From the NCBI GenBank assembly GCA_045531965.1, contig JAZSFA010000017.1:1-64000 (forward strand): a stretch of DNA of 64,000 bases. The letters run 5' to 3'. How positions within the stretch are numbered: the first letter of the stretch is position 1; each line of letters opens with the position of its first letter. Made by a program: the position numbers and the translations under genes. Positions 42,828 to 52,800 of the stretch are shown here, piece by piece. The DNA comes from CAMEON01 sp045531965. GTDB lineage: Bacteria; Bacillota; Clostridia; Oscillospirales; CAG-272. The notes beneath the pieces were generated by a model. It was not told where the DNA came from and made no database searches. It was given only the letters and a program-made list of their open reading frames with translations.

Positions 42828-44831
42828 TCAAATATCCAAGTTTTCCGCAAACTTTGCATTCTGCTCAATGAAGGCTTTTCGGGGCTCAACCTTATCGCCC
42901 ATAAGCAGAGAAAAGATCTCGTCACAGACCATGGCATCTTGAATGGTTACACGAAGCAAAGTTCTGTTGGCAGGATCCATGGTGGTTTCCTTGAGCTGGT
43001 CGGGGTTCATCTCACCAAGACCCTTATATCGGTCAGCTTCAATATTCACACCACCCATTTCTGCAATGATCTGATCTCTTTCCTCATCAGTGTAAGCATA
43101 GCGAACGTCTTTTGGATTTTTGTTATTCTTCTTATGAATTTTGTAAAGCGGAGGCTGTGCAAAATAGACGTGTCCCTCTTCGATGAGCTTACGCATATGG
43201 CGGAACAGGAAGGTCAAAATCAAAACACGGATATGAGAGCCGTCTACGTCGGCATCCGCCATGATGATGATCTTGCCGTAGCGAAGCTTTGCCATGTCAA
43301 ATTCCTCGCCTATACCGCAACCAATAGCTTGGATGATGGGTAGCAGAGAGGGATTGGTATAAACCTTGTCCAAACGGGTCTTCTCCACGTTCAGAACCTT
43401 ACCGCGCAAAGGCAAGATAGCCTGGAAACGGGAATTACGACCCTGCTTGGCGGAGCCGCCTGCGGAGTCACCCTCCACCAGATACAGCTCGGTCAGCTCA
43501 GGGCTCTTTTCCTGACAATCGGCCAGCTTACCGGGAAGCGACGAGCCGCCCTCCAGCGCGCCCTTTCGGGTAGCCTCACGGGCTTTTCTGGCAGCCTCGC
43601 GGGCACGGGACGCGGCCAGAGCCTTATCAATGATGGCGCGACCCACGGAGGGATTCTCTTCAAAATATTCAGCCAACTTAGAGGTGACGGTAGACTCAAC
43701 GAGAGTTCTCATTTCGGAGTTACCCAGCTTTGCCTTAGTCTGGCTTTCGAACTGAGCGTTCTCCAGCTTGACGGACACGATGGCGCAAAGACCCTCACGC
43801 ACGTCTTCGCCTGACAGGTTCTTGTCTCGCTCTTTGAGGATACCCGCTTTGTGACCGTATTCGTTGATGGCGCGGGTGAGACCCGAACGGAAGCCGGTCT
43901 CGTGTGTACCGCCTTCGATGGTATTCATATTGTTTGCGAAAGTTCTGACGTTCTCCTCATAGCTATCGTTGTACTGAAGTGCGATTTCGGCAATACCGGT
44001 GCCCTTTTCGCCCTTCATATAGATCACATCCTTGTGAATGGGATCTGCATGACGATGTTCGGTCAGATATTCCACAAAGCTACGAATACCGCCTTCAAAG
44101 CACATATCCGTTACCAGAGGCTCCCAAACCTCACCCTCGGGCAGAGGTTCCTTGGGCGGTCTCATGTCCGTCAGAACAATTCGTACGCCGCCATTAAGGA
44201 AGGATTGCTCTCTCATGCGGTTTAAAAGAGTATGATATTCAAAAACCGTTTCCTCAAAAATGGTGGGATCAGGCTTAAATGTTACCTTAACACCGTGCTG
44301 ACGATCGGCAGGCGCGGGACCTTCATTTTTGAAAGGACGAGCCACCATGCCACGTTCAAAGCGTTCTGTGTATCGGATACCGTCCACAGTATCCTCAAGT
44401 TCTACCCATTCAGACAACGCATTGACCACCGACGCACCCACACCGTGGAGACCGCCCGCGATCTTATATCCGCCACCGCCGAATTTACCGCCGGCGTGGA
44501 GAATCGTATAAACTACCTCAGGGGTAGGGATTCCCTCCTTAGGATGAATACCTGCCGGTATGCCTCGACCGTTATCGGTAACGGTCACACTGTTATCAGG
44601 GTTAATGATGACCTCAATCTTATCACAATGCCCTGCCAGTGCCTCGTCAATGGAGTTGTCCACAATCTCATACACCAGGTGGTGTAAGCCGCGGATAGAA
44701 GTGGTACCGATATACATACCGGGACGCTTCCGCACAGCCTCCAAGCCCTCAAGCACCTGTATCTGATTCTCATCATATACCGTTTCTTGCTCCTCGACTT
44801 GGTTCAACATTTCAATGTCCTTGTCTGCCAT
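42828..44831 (-). CDS. gyrB: DNA gyrase subunit B
   Basis: 667-residue ATPase subunit of gyrase. The GHKL ATP site is seen in EIVDNSIDEALAG and DNGRGIP, with GGLHGVGASVVNAL; the TOPRIM domain carries EGDSAGGSAKQGRN and the metal-binding DADVDGSH. The C terminus ends in NAKFAENLDI, typical of GyrB. AAAGGAA precedes the ATG. It belongs to the leftward dnaN-recF-remB-gyrB run and is followed by a DnaA-box locus rather than gyrA. Confidence 0.98.
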   Translation of the reverse strand: MADKDIEMLNQVEEQETVYDENQIQVLEGLEAVRKRPGMYIGTTSIRGLHHLVYEIVDNSIDEALAGHCDKIEVIINPDNSVTVTDNGRGIPAGIHPKEGIPTPEVVYTILHAGGKFGGGGYKIAGGLHGVGASVVNALSEWVELEDTVDGIRYTERFERGMVARPFKNEGPAPADRQHGVKVTFKPDPTIFEETVFEYHTLLNRMREQSFLNGGVRIVLTDMRPPKEPLPEGEVWEPLVTDMCFEGGIRSFVEYLTEHRHADPIHKDVIYMKGEKGTGIAEIALQYNDSYEENVRTFANNMNTIEGGTHETGFRSGLTRAINEYGHKAGILKERDKNLSGEDVREGLCAIVSVKLENAQFESQTKAKLGNSEMRTLVESTVTSKLAEYFEENPSVGRAIIDKALAASRAREAARKAREATRKGALEGGSSLPGKLADCQEKSPELTELYLVEGDSAGGSAKQGRNSRFQAILPLRGKVLNVEKTRLDKVYTNPSLLPIIQAIGCGIGEEFDMAKLRYGKIIIMADADVDGSHIRVLILTFLFRHMRKLIEEGHVYFAQPPLYKIHKKNNKNPKDVRYAYTDEERDQIIAEMGGVNIEADRYKGLGEMNPDQLKETTMDPANRTLLRVTIQDAMVCDEIFSLLMGDKVEPRKAFIEQNAKFAENLDI

Positions 44832-44895
44832 GTTTGTATTTCCTTTTCTTTAATCTTTATACGAACTATATACGTGAAAGCACTTGTCTTTCTTT

Positions 44896-45171
44896 CTATA
44901 CTTGGGAATAATCCCCTCCGTCAAACCTTCCGATCAATGCAGATGTGGAAAGCTGAGAAAAGCAGATTTTATTTTGTCCATCCTTTGGGTCACGATATAG
45001 TACAAAGGATTTCGGAATTTCTTCTTCATTAGCGGCAGAAACCAAATGATTTTTTTCTGCCTCAGACAAATATTTACGTGTGATTTTAGACGTGGTGGTT
45101 CGGTCCATATCAAAAATACCTATGATATCTTTTTGTCTGATATTTTTTTGATTTCCTATATGAAGATACAT
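44896..45171 (-). CDS. remB: RemB-like (DUF370) regulator
   Basis: 91-residue small protein starting MYLHIGNQKNIRQKDIIGIFDMD, typical of the DUF370/RemB (YaaB) family. In Bacillus subtilis remB also lies between recF and gyrB. RemA/RemB proteins act as DNA-binding regulators of matrix genes there; the role here is not known. The ATG at 45171 has GAGG seven bases upstream and lies two bases after the recF stop. Confidence 0.88.
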   Translation of the reverse strand: MYLHIGNQKNIRQKDIIGIFDMDRTTTSKITRKYLSEAEKNHLVSAANEEEIPKSFVLYRDPKDGQNKICFSQLSTSALIGRFDGGDYSQV

Positions 45172-45173
45172 AA

Positions 45174-46343
45174 TCATACCTCTCTCGGTTGATAGGTACC
45201 TTGGTCTACCAAAATATGACGCACACGGTTGGTACCAAAATCAGCAGCATCAGGATCGCAGGCGGTCATGATGACCTGCCGTCCCGTCATTTCACTGACC
45301 AGATACTCCCTTCGATGAGCGTCCAACTCAGACAGCACGTCATCAAAGAGGAATACAGGCATTTCACCACTAAATTCTTTAGCAGAGACCCATCCTTCCG
45401 CCAGTTTCATAGCCAATGCCAATGAGCGTTGTTGCCCTTGTGAGGCATATAAACGAGCAGGACGGCCGTTCAGCGTAATTCTCACGTCATCTCTATGAAT
45501 GCCATACAGAGTGCCTCCTGTGGCAATTTCTCGGTCATGATGGGACGACATCAAATGGCGATAGCGCTCTAAAGCCATTTCCTCTGTCAATTTATCCAAG
45601 GATTCTGTCAAACCTTCCTTGGACATCCATTCCATGCCCAGCGTTGGTGTATACGTGAGTTGCGGAATTTCATTTTCATCTTCGTATTTTCCCATCATTG
45701 CCTTAAAATAGATACGAACTTGCTCATTGATAGCTTTCATATATTCGTACCTCTTGATGGTAAGGAAAGCCGCTTCTCTTGCCAGCTGTTCCGACCACAT
45801 CGGCTCCGTGGCATCGAAAACAGCCCTTTGTTCAGTGGCTGTTTTTAAAAGTGCATTTCGCTCTTTCAAAATATGATTGTAACGCTGCAATGATTTAAGA
45901 TAAGCCGGTCTGAGCTGTGATAGCGCCACATTCATGTAACTACGCCTCAGATCAGGTCCACCTTGAATCAACGACAAATGCTCGGGGCAAAACAACACCA
46001 CGCGAAAAACCCCCATCATATCTGAAAGCTTATCTACTTTAACACCGTTATGGGTCATCACCCGTTTGGATTTTCCGCCAAACATCTGCACCGAAAGCAT
46101 CTGATCCCGAAGGCTATCAGAAAAAGTATTTTCTATGATTGCCGTTGTACAGTCATGGCGGATCAGTTCTGCTTCCCTGGCAGGTCTGAAGCTCTTCCCC
46201 AAAGCCGTATAGTAAATTGCTTCCAAAAGATTGGTTTTTCCTTGCGCGTTGTTACCGAACAAAAGATTGACGTGGGGAGTAAAATCCACTTCACACGTTT
46301 GAATGTTACGGAAGTTTTTTATTTGTATTTTTTTACATATCAT
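45174..46343 (-). CDS. recF: DNA replication and repair protein RecF
   Basis: 389-residue SMC-like ATPase that helps load RecA at single-strand gaps. Walker A is GNNAQGKTNLLEA, the signature is in SQGQQRSLALAMKLAEG and Walker B in FLFDDVLSELD. GGAGG lies ten bases before the ATG. It follows dnaN by 46 bases in the conserved dnaA-dnaN-recF order; the small S4-domain gene often found between dnaN and recF is absent. Confidence 0.97.
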   Translation of the reverse strand: MICKKIQIKNFRNIQTCEVDFTPHVNLLFGNNAQGKTNLLEAIYYTALGKSFRPAREAELIRHDCTTAIIENTFSDSLRDQMLSVQMFGGKSKRVMTHNGVKVDKLSDMMGVFRVVLFCPEHLSLIQGGPDLRRSYMNVALSQLRPAYLKSLQRYNHILKERNALLKTATEQRAVFDATEPMWSEQLAREAAFLTIKRYEYMKAINEQVRIYFKAMMGKYEDENEIPQLTYTPTLGMEWMSKEGLTESLDKLTEEMALERYRHLMSSHHDREIATGGTLYGIHRDDVRITLNGRPARLYASQGQQRSLALAMKLAEGWVSAKEFSGEMPVFLFDDVLSELDAHRREYLVSEMTGRQVIMTACDPDAADFGTNRVRHILVDQGTYQPREV

Positions 46344-46389
46344 GTCATAAAAACCTCCGTAAAGGATCGTGTTTTTGAATTGTAGATCA

Positions 46390-47562
46390 TCAATCCTTCA
46401 TTCTGACGGGAAGAAGCATGAAAAATTCGCTCTCCCCTTCGGTTTCCTCACTTTGAGGATCAGCGGGCTCGATATTGATACTGGTCATAGCGGAGGAAAG
46501 AGAAATTTTCACGCGCTCTGCCGTACAAGCGCGGAGACAATCCATCAGATAACGGTTGTTGAATGCAATGACAATATCGTCGCCTTCGTGCTCAATAGAA
46601 ATTTCATCATAAGCACTGCCTGCTCCGGAAACAGCGGAAATTTTCAAAAGATTCCCTGCGGTTTCCAGCTTAACGTGAGAACGCCCACTACTGCCTGCCA
46701 CTTTTTCTTCGGTGATCAGAGCGGTACGCTCCAAGGCAGCTAAGAAATTTTCTCTGTCTGCATAGACCGCGATACGGTGATTTTTCAAAATAATACGGTC
46801 ATAATTGATATATTCACCTTCGATCAGCTTTGAAAAGAAGATGATATTTCCCATGGAGAAAATGATGTTTTTGCGGTTAAGATAAATCCACACATCGCCT
46901 TCCTCATCTTTTACAGCGTTGCCGAGCAGCTTATAAAGCTCGTTGATACTTCGATTAGGAACGATGAACTGAAATTCATTCTCAGAACCTTCAATATTGC
47001 TGATTTGAGCGGAGGTTGTTCCGCAAACCGCCATCTTAAAGGAATCGCAGGATACAAGCTTCATCTGATTATCGTTGATGTGGAAATAAAGACCGTTGAG
47101 TACTACACGCTGGTCATTAACACCCATAGCAAACATACATTTGTTGATCAGCGTACGAAGATTTTTACCGGAGATTTGAAAACCGTTTTGTGATGCCAAT
47201 CTTGGAATTTCCGGGAAATCGTTAGCGTTTAATGCACTCATGGTATGAGAGGACTTACCGGAAACAATGGTAGCACAATTTCTGCTGTCAACAGTTAGCG
47301 TAATATGGCTGCCATCCATAGCGCGGACAGTTTGGCTGAATTTTGAAGCGTTGATGACAGAAGTCCCGGCTTCGATGACTTCGGCAGAAATATTGATACG
47401 AACACCTTTTTCCGTATCATAAGTAGTCAAGACACAGGATCCATCAGCATTTGCCTCAATAAGAATACACTCTACGGCAGGAATGGTATTTTTTGTCGAG
47501 ATACCCGAAAGCAGAGGAATCACGGCGGCACATATGGTTTCTTTTTCAAAAATAATTTTCAT
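46390..47562 (-). CDS. dnaN: DNA polymerase III beta sliding clamp
   Basis: 390-residue clamp that forms a dimeric ring around DNA. Three clamp domains fit the length; recognisable parts are MKIIFEKETI, TVDSRNCATI, NGLYFHI and the C-terminal end with FFMLLPVRMKD. Its start faces the 644-base dnaA-dnaN gap. No clear promoter could be picked, so it may be read from within the origin region or from dnaA. Confidence 0.97.
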   Translation of the reverse strand: MKIIFEKETICAAVIPLLSGISTKNTIPAVECILIEANADGSCVLTTYDTEKGVRINISAEVIEAGTSVINASKFSQTVRAMDGSHITLTVDSRNCATIVSGKSSHTMSALNANDFPEIPRLASQNGFQISGKNLRTLINKCMFAMGVNDQRVVLNGLYFHINDNQMKLVSCDSFKMAVCGTTSAQISNIEGSENEFQFIVPNRSINELYKLLGNAVKDEEGDVWIYLNRKNIIFSMGNIIFFSKLIEGEYINYDRIILKNHRIAVYADRENFLAALERTALITEEKVAGSSGRSHVKLETAGNLLKISAVSGAGSAYDEISIEHEGDDIVIAFNNRYLMDCLRACTAERVKISLSSAMTSINIEPADPQSEETEGESEFFMLLPVRMKD

Positions 47563-48206
47563 AACTTCTTAAACTCCTTATCAAATTTGGATTTACAGCC
47601 TCTTTCTTATACGTATCACACGAGGCAAGGGTGATCTTTACAGTGTATGCGTGACATGGTGGCATAAGACCGTTGTCATTCCTTGCGTCTTAAAAGAAAA
47701 AATAAAACAAAATAAAATAATTAAAATAACAGTGGTAGAAGCAGTAGGGTCTGTTGAAACTGTTGAAAACTAAAATATGTTTATGTAATAAGGTTTTTTC
47801 TTGTTTTGTTTAGATAATTTTTACTGGAAAAACGTCTTTTTTTTATGGGATAATATGTGGAAAAATCCATTTTATTATTTAAAAATTTTATTCTGCTCTT
47901 TTTTACCTTTGACATTTTTGTCATTGTTGATTTAATTTTTGATTTTTCTGTTGAAAAATGATCTCTTAAATCGCTCTTGTGGTCTTGAAAGGTTGTTGAA
48001 AATAGACTGCGATCATTGATGAAACAACAGATTTTTCAACAGCTGAATAATAATTGATTTAAAAAATCTATTTATCTCATAAGCATTTTGTATCGATCCA
48101 TATGATTAAAAAAACAATCGCAAAAAAAGATGGATTATCAACAAAGTTATCCACAGGTTGTGGATAACTCATGGGAAAACTCCACAAAAAGATGTGGAAA
48201 GGTTGT
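47563..48206. other. Probable oriC: dnaA-dnaN intergenic region
   Basis: 644 bases without a gene, AT-rich at about 47690-48130 (likely unwinding element). DnaA boxes: TGTGGAAAA at 47856-47864, a triplet at 48135 (TTATCAACA), 48147 (TTATCCACA) and 48159 (TGTGGATAA) with exact 12-bp steps, and TGTGGAAAG at 48193. Weaker TGTTGAAAM 9-mers lie at 47752, 47761, 47949, 47994 and (reverse) 48033. This matches the Bacillota layout with boxes and the unwinding element downstream of dnaA. The switch from leftward to rightward genes nearby supports it. Confidence 0.88.
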
Positions 48207-49631
48207 TCAAAGTCCTTTGATTTCCTTGACCATTTCGTCCATCTCTGCACGAAAAACAGGATTTGTACGAATCTTTTTTTCCATGGAGTCGAGGGATGTA
48301 TTGATAGTAGAATGGTCTCTGTTCAGAATTTTTCCAATACTGGGTTGAGATATTTCTGTGATAACACGGATGAGATAAATGGTGATATGTCTGGCTTGCG
48401 CGATTTCTTTTGTACGTCTTTGTCCGATAATATCGTCTTTTTTTATATTATACTTTTTATAAACCGCCGTGAAGATCTTATCCACAGTAACTTCAAAAGG
48501 TTCGTTGCCGCTGAGTATTTCAGAAATACAGCCTCTTGCCAATTCCATGGTAATATCGCAACCAGTGATAAAGCTCTTGGCTCCCAGCTTTTTGATGGCT
48601 CCTTCAATCTGCCGGATATTTGATCGGAGATTTTCTGCTAAAAAGGACAAAACATCATCCGAAATTTTGATGTTTACCTGTTCCGCTTTTTTCTTAATGA
48701 TGGCGGTGCGGAGTTCCAGATCCGGCGGCTGAACGTCAGCGATCAAACCCCATTCGAATCGGGTAACCAAACGATCTTCCAATGTTTTGATATCTCTAGG
48801 AGGACGGTCGGACGTCAGAATAATTTGTTTGCCGTTTTCATACAGCGCGTTGAAGGTGTGGAAAAATTCTTCCTGTGTAGAAGTTTTTCCTGCGATAAAT
48901 TGAATATCGTCGATAAGCAGGACATCACAGGAGCGATATTTGTCGCGGAACTCTTTCATGGCACCGCGAGACAAGCTGTCGATCATCTGATTGGTAAAAT
49001 CTTCACCCTTAATATAGATAACTTTGATATCAGGGTTGGCATCTTTCAGCTTGTTTGTTATTGCGTAAAGCATATGGGTTTTACCCAAACCGCTGGGACC
49101 GTAAACAAACAACGGATTATAGGATTGAGCGGGAAACGTTGCTACAGCAAGGCAGGCGGCGTGTGCAAATTTATTGGATGACCCAACGATGAAGTTATCA
49201 AAGGTATATTCAAAGTTAAAAGGCGGCATGGTAGAGCCGAGACGAGGTGGAATATAATTTTGTTGAGGTGCAGGCTTGTCCGCAATGTTCGGAACTTCCT
49301 TTTTTTCAGAAGCATTGACCGGTTGATGATGCATTTCTGTAGCTATATTTTGTTGAATGTTCTCGGCGTTTTTTGATTCAGTGCTGATAAAATTCACTTT
49401 AATGGGGATGCACAAAAAGCTTTCAAATTTCTTTTCAATTAGTTCTCTGTACTTTGCTCTTAATACGGAAATATGAAAATCGGAATTTTTTGACAGTGTG
49501 ATGCACTCACCGTCAAAATCAGCGACTTCAAGTGTATCAAACCAAATTTCAGCCAGATTTTGACCAATCTCGTCATAAAGATCGCCCTTGATCATATTCC
49601 ATATCACTTTAATGTCATCTAATCGAGCCAT
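48207..49631 (-). CDS. dnaA: Chromosomal replication initiator DnaA
   Basis: 474-residue initiator that binds DnaA boxes and opens oriC. Domain I covers about 1-85, a Gln/Pro-rich domain II about 90-140, the AAA+ domain about 140-355 (Walker A GPSGLGKTHML, Walker B VLLIDDIQF) and the DNA-binding domain IV the rest, with the DHSTINTSL signature. GGAAGG precedes the ATG. Its own promoter and palindrome lie upstream, and the strongest boxes lie just past its stop codon. Confidence 0.98.
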   Translation of the reverse strand: MARLDDIKVIWNMIKGDLYDEIGQNLAEIWFDTLEVADFDGECITLSKNSDFHISVLRAKYRELIEKKFESFLCIPIKVNFISTESKNAENIQQNIATEMHHQPVNASEKKEVPNIADKPAPQQNYIPPRLGSTMPPFNFEYTFDNFIVGSSNKFAHAACLAVATFPAQSYNPLFVYGPSGLGKTHMLYAITNKLKDANPDIKVIYIKGEDFTNQMIDSLSRGAMKEFRDKYRSCDVLLIDDIQFIAGKTSTQEEFFHTFNALYENGKQIILTSDRPPRDIKTLEDRLVTRFEWGLIADVQPPDLELRTAIIKKKAEQVNIKISDDVLSFLAENLRSNIRQIEGAIKKLGAKSFITGCDITMELARGCISEILSGNEPFEVTVDKIFTAVYKKYNIKKDDIIGQRRTKEIAQARHITIYLIRVITEISQPSIGKILNRDHSTINTSLDSMEKKIRTNPVFRAEMDEMVKEIKGL

Positions 49632-49668
49632 ACGTTTTCCTTCCCTAATATTATATATAATTAAATAT

Positions 49669-49697
49669 ATTATATCATATTAGACGATAAAAATCAA
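49669..49697 (-). promoter_or_regulatory. dnaA promoter
   Basis: TTGATT, 17 bases, TATAAT on the minus strand with TGA before the -10, 38 bases upstream of dnaA. No DnaA box overlaps it, so autoregulation through consensus boxes is not evident. Confidence 0.78.
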
Positions 49698-49720
49698 CAC
49701 CGATTTAATATAAAAAAACA

Positions 49721-49740
49721 ATTTTTAAACGTTTAAAAAT
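49721..49740. promoter_or_regulatory. 20-bp perfect palindrome upstream of dnaA
   Basis: ATTTTTAAAC followed directly by its reverse complement GTTTAAAAAT, 24 bases upstream of the dnaA -35. It could be an operator. The surrounding 49741-49830 is extremely AT-rich with nothing else recognisable. Confidence 0.55.
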
Positions 49741-49829
49741 AAAAAATAGGTAAAAAATATATGAATAAAAAATATTAAAATTAAAAAAATAAAATATAAT
49801 TATTAACAAATAGCAAGTTACAAAAACAG

Positions 49830-49868
49830 TAAAAAATCCCGACAGCAGAAACTGTCGGGATTTTTTTA
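49830..49868. terminator. Terminator of the pyruvate:ferredoxin oxidoreductase gene
   Basis: ATCCCGACAG, 6-base loop, CTGTCGGGAT, flanked by A and T runs, 14 bases beyond the gene's stop. It shields dnaA from read-through. Confidence 0.95.
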
Positions 49869-49881
49869 TAGAGAAAATCTA

Positions 49882-52800
49882 TTATTCGTAGAGTTTCTTC
49901 ATTCTTTCAAGTCTGTCATACTTGGCAGCGGCAGCGGCCTCAGCCTTGTTGAACAGAACCTCAGCACGCTCGGGGTTAGAGGCAGCCAAACGAGCGTAAC
50001 GGTTCTCGGACTTGATAAATGCGGTGTAGTCGCCGGTAGGCGTCTTAGAGTCCACAGAGAGCTTGTTGTTCTCGAGGGTAGGATTGTAGCGGAACAAATG
50101 CCAGTAGCCGGCATCTACTGCCTTCTTCATTTCGAGCTGGCAGTTCTGCATACCACCCTTGACACCGTGCATCTCACAAGGAGCATAACCGATGATCAGG
50201 GAAGGACCGTTGTAGGCCTCAGCCTCGGTCAGAGCCTTCAGGAGCTGGTTCATGTCAGCGCCCATAGCGACCTGAGCCACGTAGACATAGCCGTAAGACA
50301 TGGCGATCTCAGCCAGATTCTTCTTGCTGATAGCCTTACCTGCAGCGGCAAACTGAGCGACCTGACCGATGTTGGAGGACTTAGAAGCCTGTCCGCCGGT
50401 GTTGGAGTATACCTCGGTATCAAAGACGAAGACGTTGACGTTCTCGCCGGTAGCCAGGACGTGATCCAAACCGCCGAAGCCGATATCGTAAGCCCAGCCG
50501 TCACCACCGAAGATCCAGATGGACTTCTTGTTCAGGTAGTCCTTCTCAGCAAGAATTGCGGGAGCAACGGGACAACCTTCGGCAGCAGCCTTCTCCAGTT
50601 CGACCACGAGAGCCTTGGTAGCAGCCTCATTAGCCTTACCGTCATCCTTAGTATCAAGGTAAGCCTGAGCAGCAGCCTTAAACTCGTCGGAAGCCTTATC
50701 AGAGTTCATCATTTCCTCAACCTTAGCAATCAGTCTCTCACGGATAGCCTTCTGACCGAGGGCGATACCCAGACCGTGCTCAGCGTTGTCTTCAAACAAG
50801 GAGTTTGCCCAAGCGGGACCCTTGCCGGACTCGCGGTTGACAGTATAAGGAGTTGCGGGAGCAGAGCCACCCCAGATGGAGGAGCAACCGGTTGCGTTAG
50901 AAATATACATTCTCTCACCGAAGAGCTGGGTGACGAGACGGGCATAAGAAGTCTCGGCACAACCTGCACAAGAACCGGAGAACTCAAGCAGGGGCTGCTT
51001 GAACTGGGAACCCTTAACGGTGTTATTGATCAGTTCGGTCTTCTCTGAAACCTTAGCGACGCAGTAGTCGAAAGCAGCCTGCTGGTCAGCCTGAGATGCC
51101 TGAGGAACCATCTTCAGAGCATACTTGGAGGGATCGGGAGCCTGACCGGCAGCGGCAGCCTTTCTATCAACTGCCTGGTTAGCCATACAAGCCTTCACAC
51201 ACAGGGTACAACCCATGCAGTCCAGAGGAGATACAGCCATGGTGAACTTGTAGGTCTTATTGACCAGTCTGGTAGCAAACTTGGAGGATTCGGGAGCTTC
51301 GGCAGCCTCTTCCTCGGTCAGAGCGAAGGGACGGATGGTGGCATGAGGGCAAACGAAGGAGCACTGATTACACTGCAAGCAGTTTTCAGGGATCCATTCA
51401 GGAACCATAACGGCAACACCGCGCTTCTCAAAGGCAGCGGAGCCCTGGGGGAAGGTACCGTCCACGTAGTCCACGAATGCGGAAACGGGCAGGCTGTCAC
51501 CCTTCATGGCGTTGACGGGGGTCACCACGTTGTTGACGAAGGCACCCAGATCGGCGCGGTCGCAGGTCTTGGCGGCGGCGGCCTCGTCGTCAGCACAGGT
51601 AGCCCAAGCAGCGGGAACGTCGATCTTAGTATAAGCACCGGCACCGGCATCGATAGCGGCATGGTTCAGATCAACAATAGCCTGACCCTTCTTGAGGTAG
51701 GACTTGGTTGCCATGTACTTCATATATTCAACAGCCTCAGCTGCGGGCAAAATAGATGCCAGAGCGAAGAATGCGGATTGAAGCACGGTGTTCTTGACCT
51801 TAGCGTTACCCAGGTCGCGAGCCAGCTTAGTAGCGTTGATGGTATAGAACTGGATATTGTTCTTGGCAATATACTGCTTTACAGCGGAAGGCAGGTTGGT
51901 ATTCAATTCCTCTGCGGACCAGTTGCAGTCGAGCAGGAAGGTACCGCCGGGCTTAATGTCCTGAACAATATCGTAACGGGAGATGTAAGCCTGGTTATGG
52001 CAAGCCACAAAGTCAGCCTTGTTGATGTAGTAAGGAGACTTGATGGGGGTGTCACCGAATCTCAGGTGGGAGATGGTGATACCGTTGGTCTTCTTGGAGT
52101 CGTACTGGAAGTAAGCCTGAATGTACTTGTCAGTATGGTCACCGATGATCTTAATGGAGTTCTTGTTAGCACCGACAGTACCGTCGCCGCCCAGACCCCA
52201 GAACTTGCAAGCCTTGGTACCGGCAGGAGCGGTGTCGGGAGCCACAGTCTCTTCGAGAGAACAACCCGTCACGTCGTCTACGATACCAATGGTAAAGTTT
52301 GCCTTGGGCTCGTCCTTAGCCAGATTTGCAAATACGGCAAAGATAGAGGAAGGAGGCGTATCCTTGGAGCCCAAACCGTAACGACCGCCGACAACCTTCT
52401 TCTGGATACCGTGGGTAGCCAGAGCGGTAACAACGTCGAGATACAGAGGCTCACCCAGGGAGCCGGGCTCCTTGGTGCGGTCGAGGACGGCGATCTTCTC
52501 GCAGGTTGCGGGAATGGCCTCGATGAGCTTGTCAGCGCAGAAGGGACGGTACAAGCGAACCTTGATCAGACCGACCTTTTCGCCCTGAGCCATCATGTAG
52601 TCAATGACTTCCTCTGCCACGTCGCAGATGGAGCCCATAGCGATCATGACGCGGTCTGCGTCGGGAGCGCCATAGTAGTTGAAGAGTTTGTAATCAGTGC
52701 CCAGCTTGGCGTTGACTTTATCCATATACTCCTCGACGATGGCGGGCAGAGCGTCGTAGTAGCGGTTGCAGGCTTCGCGGTTCTGGAAGAAGATATCACC

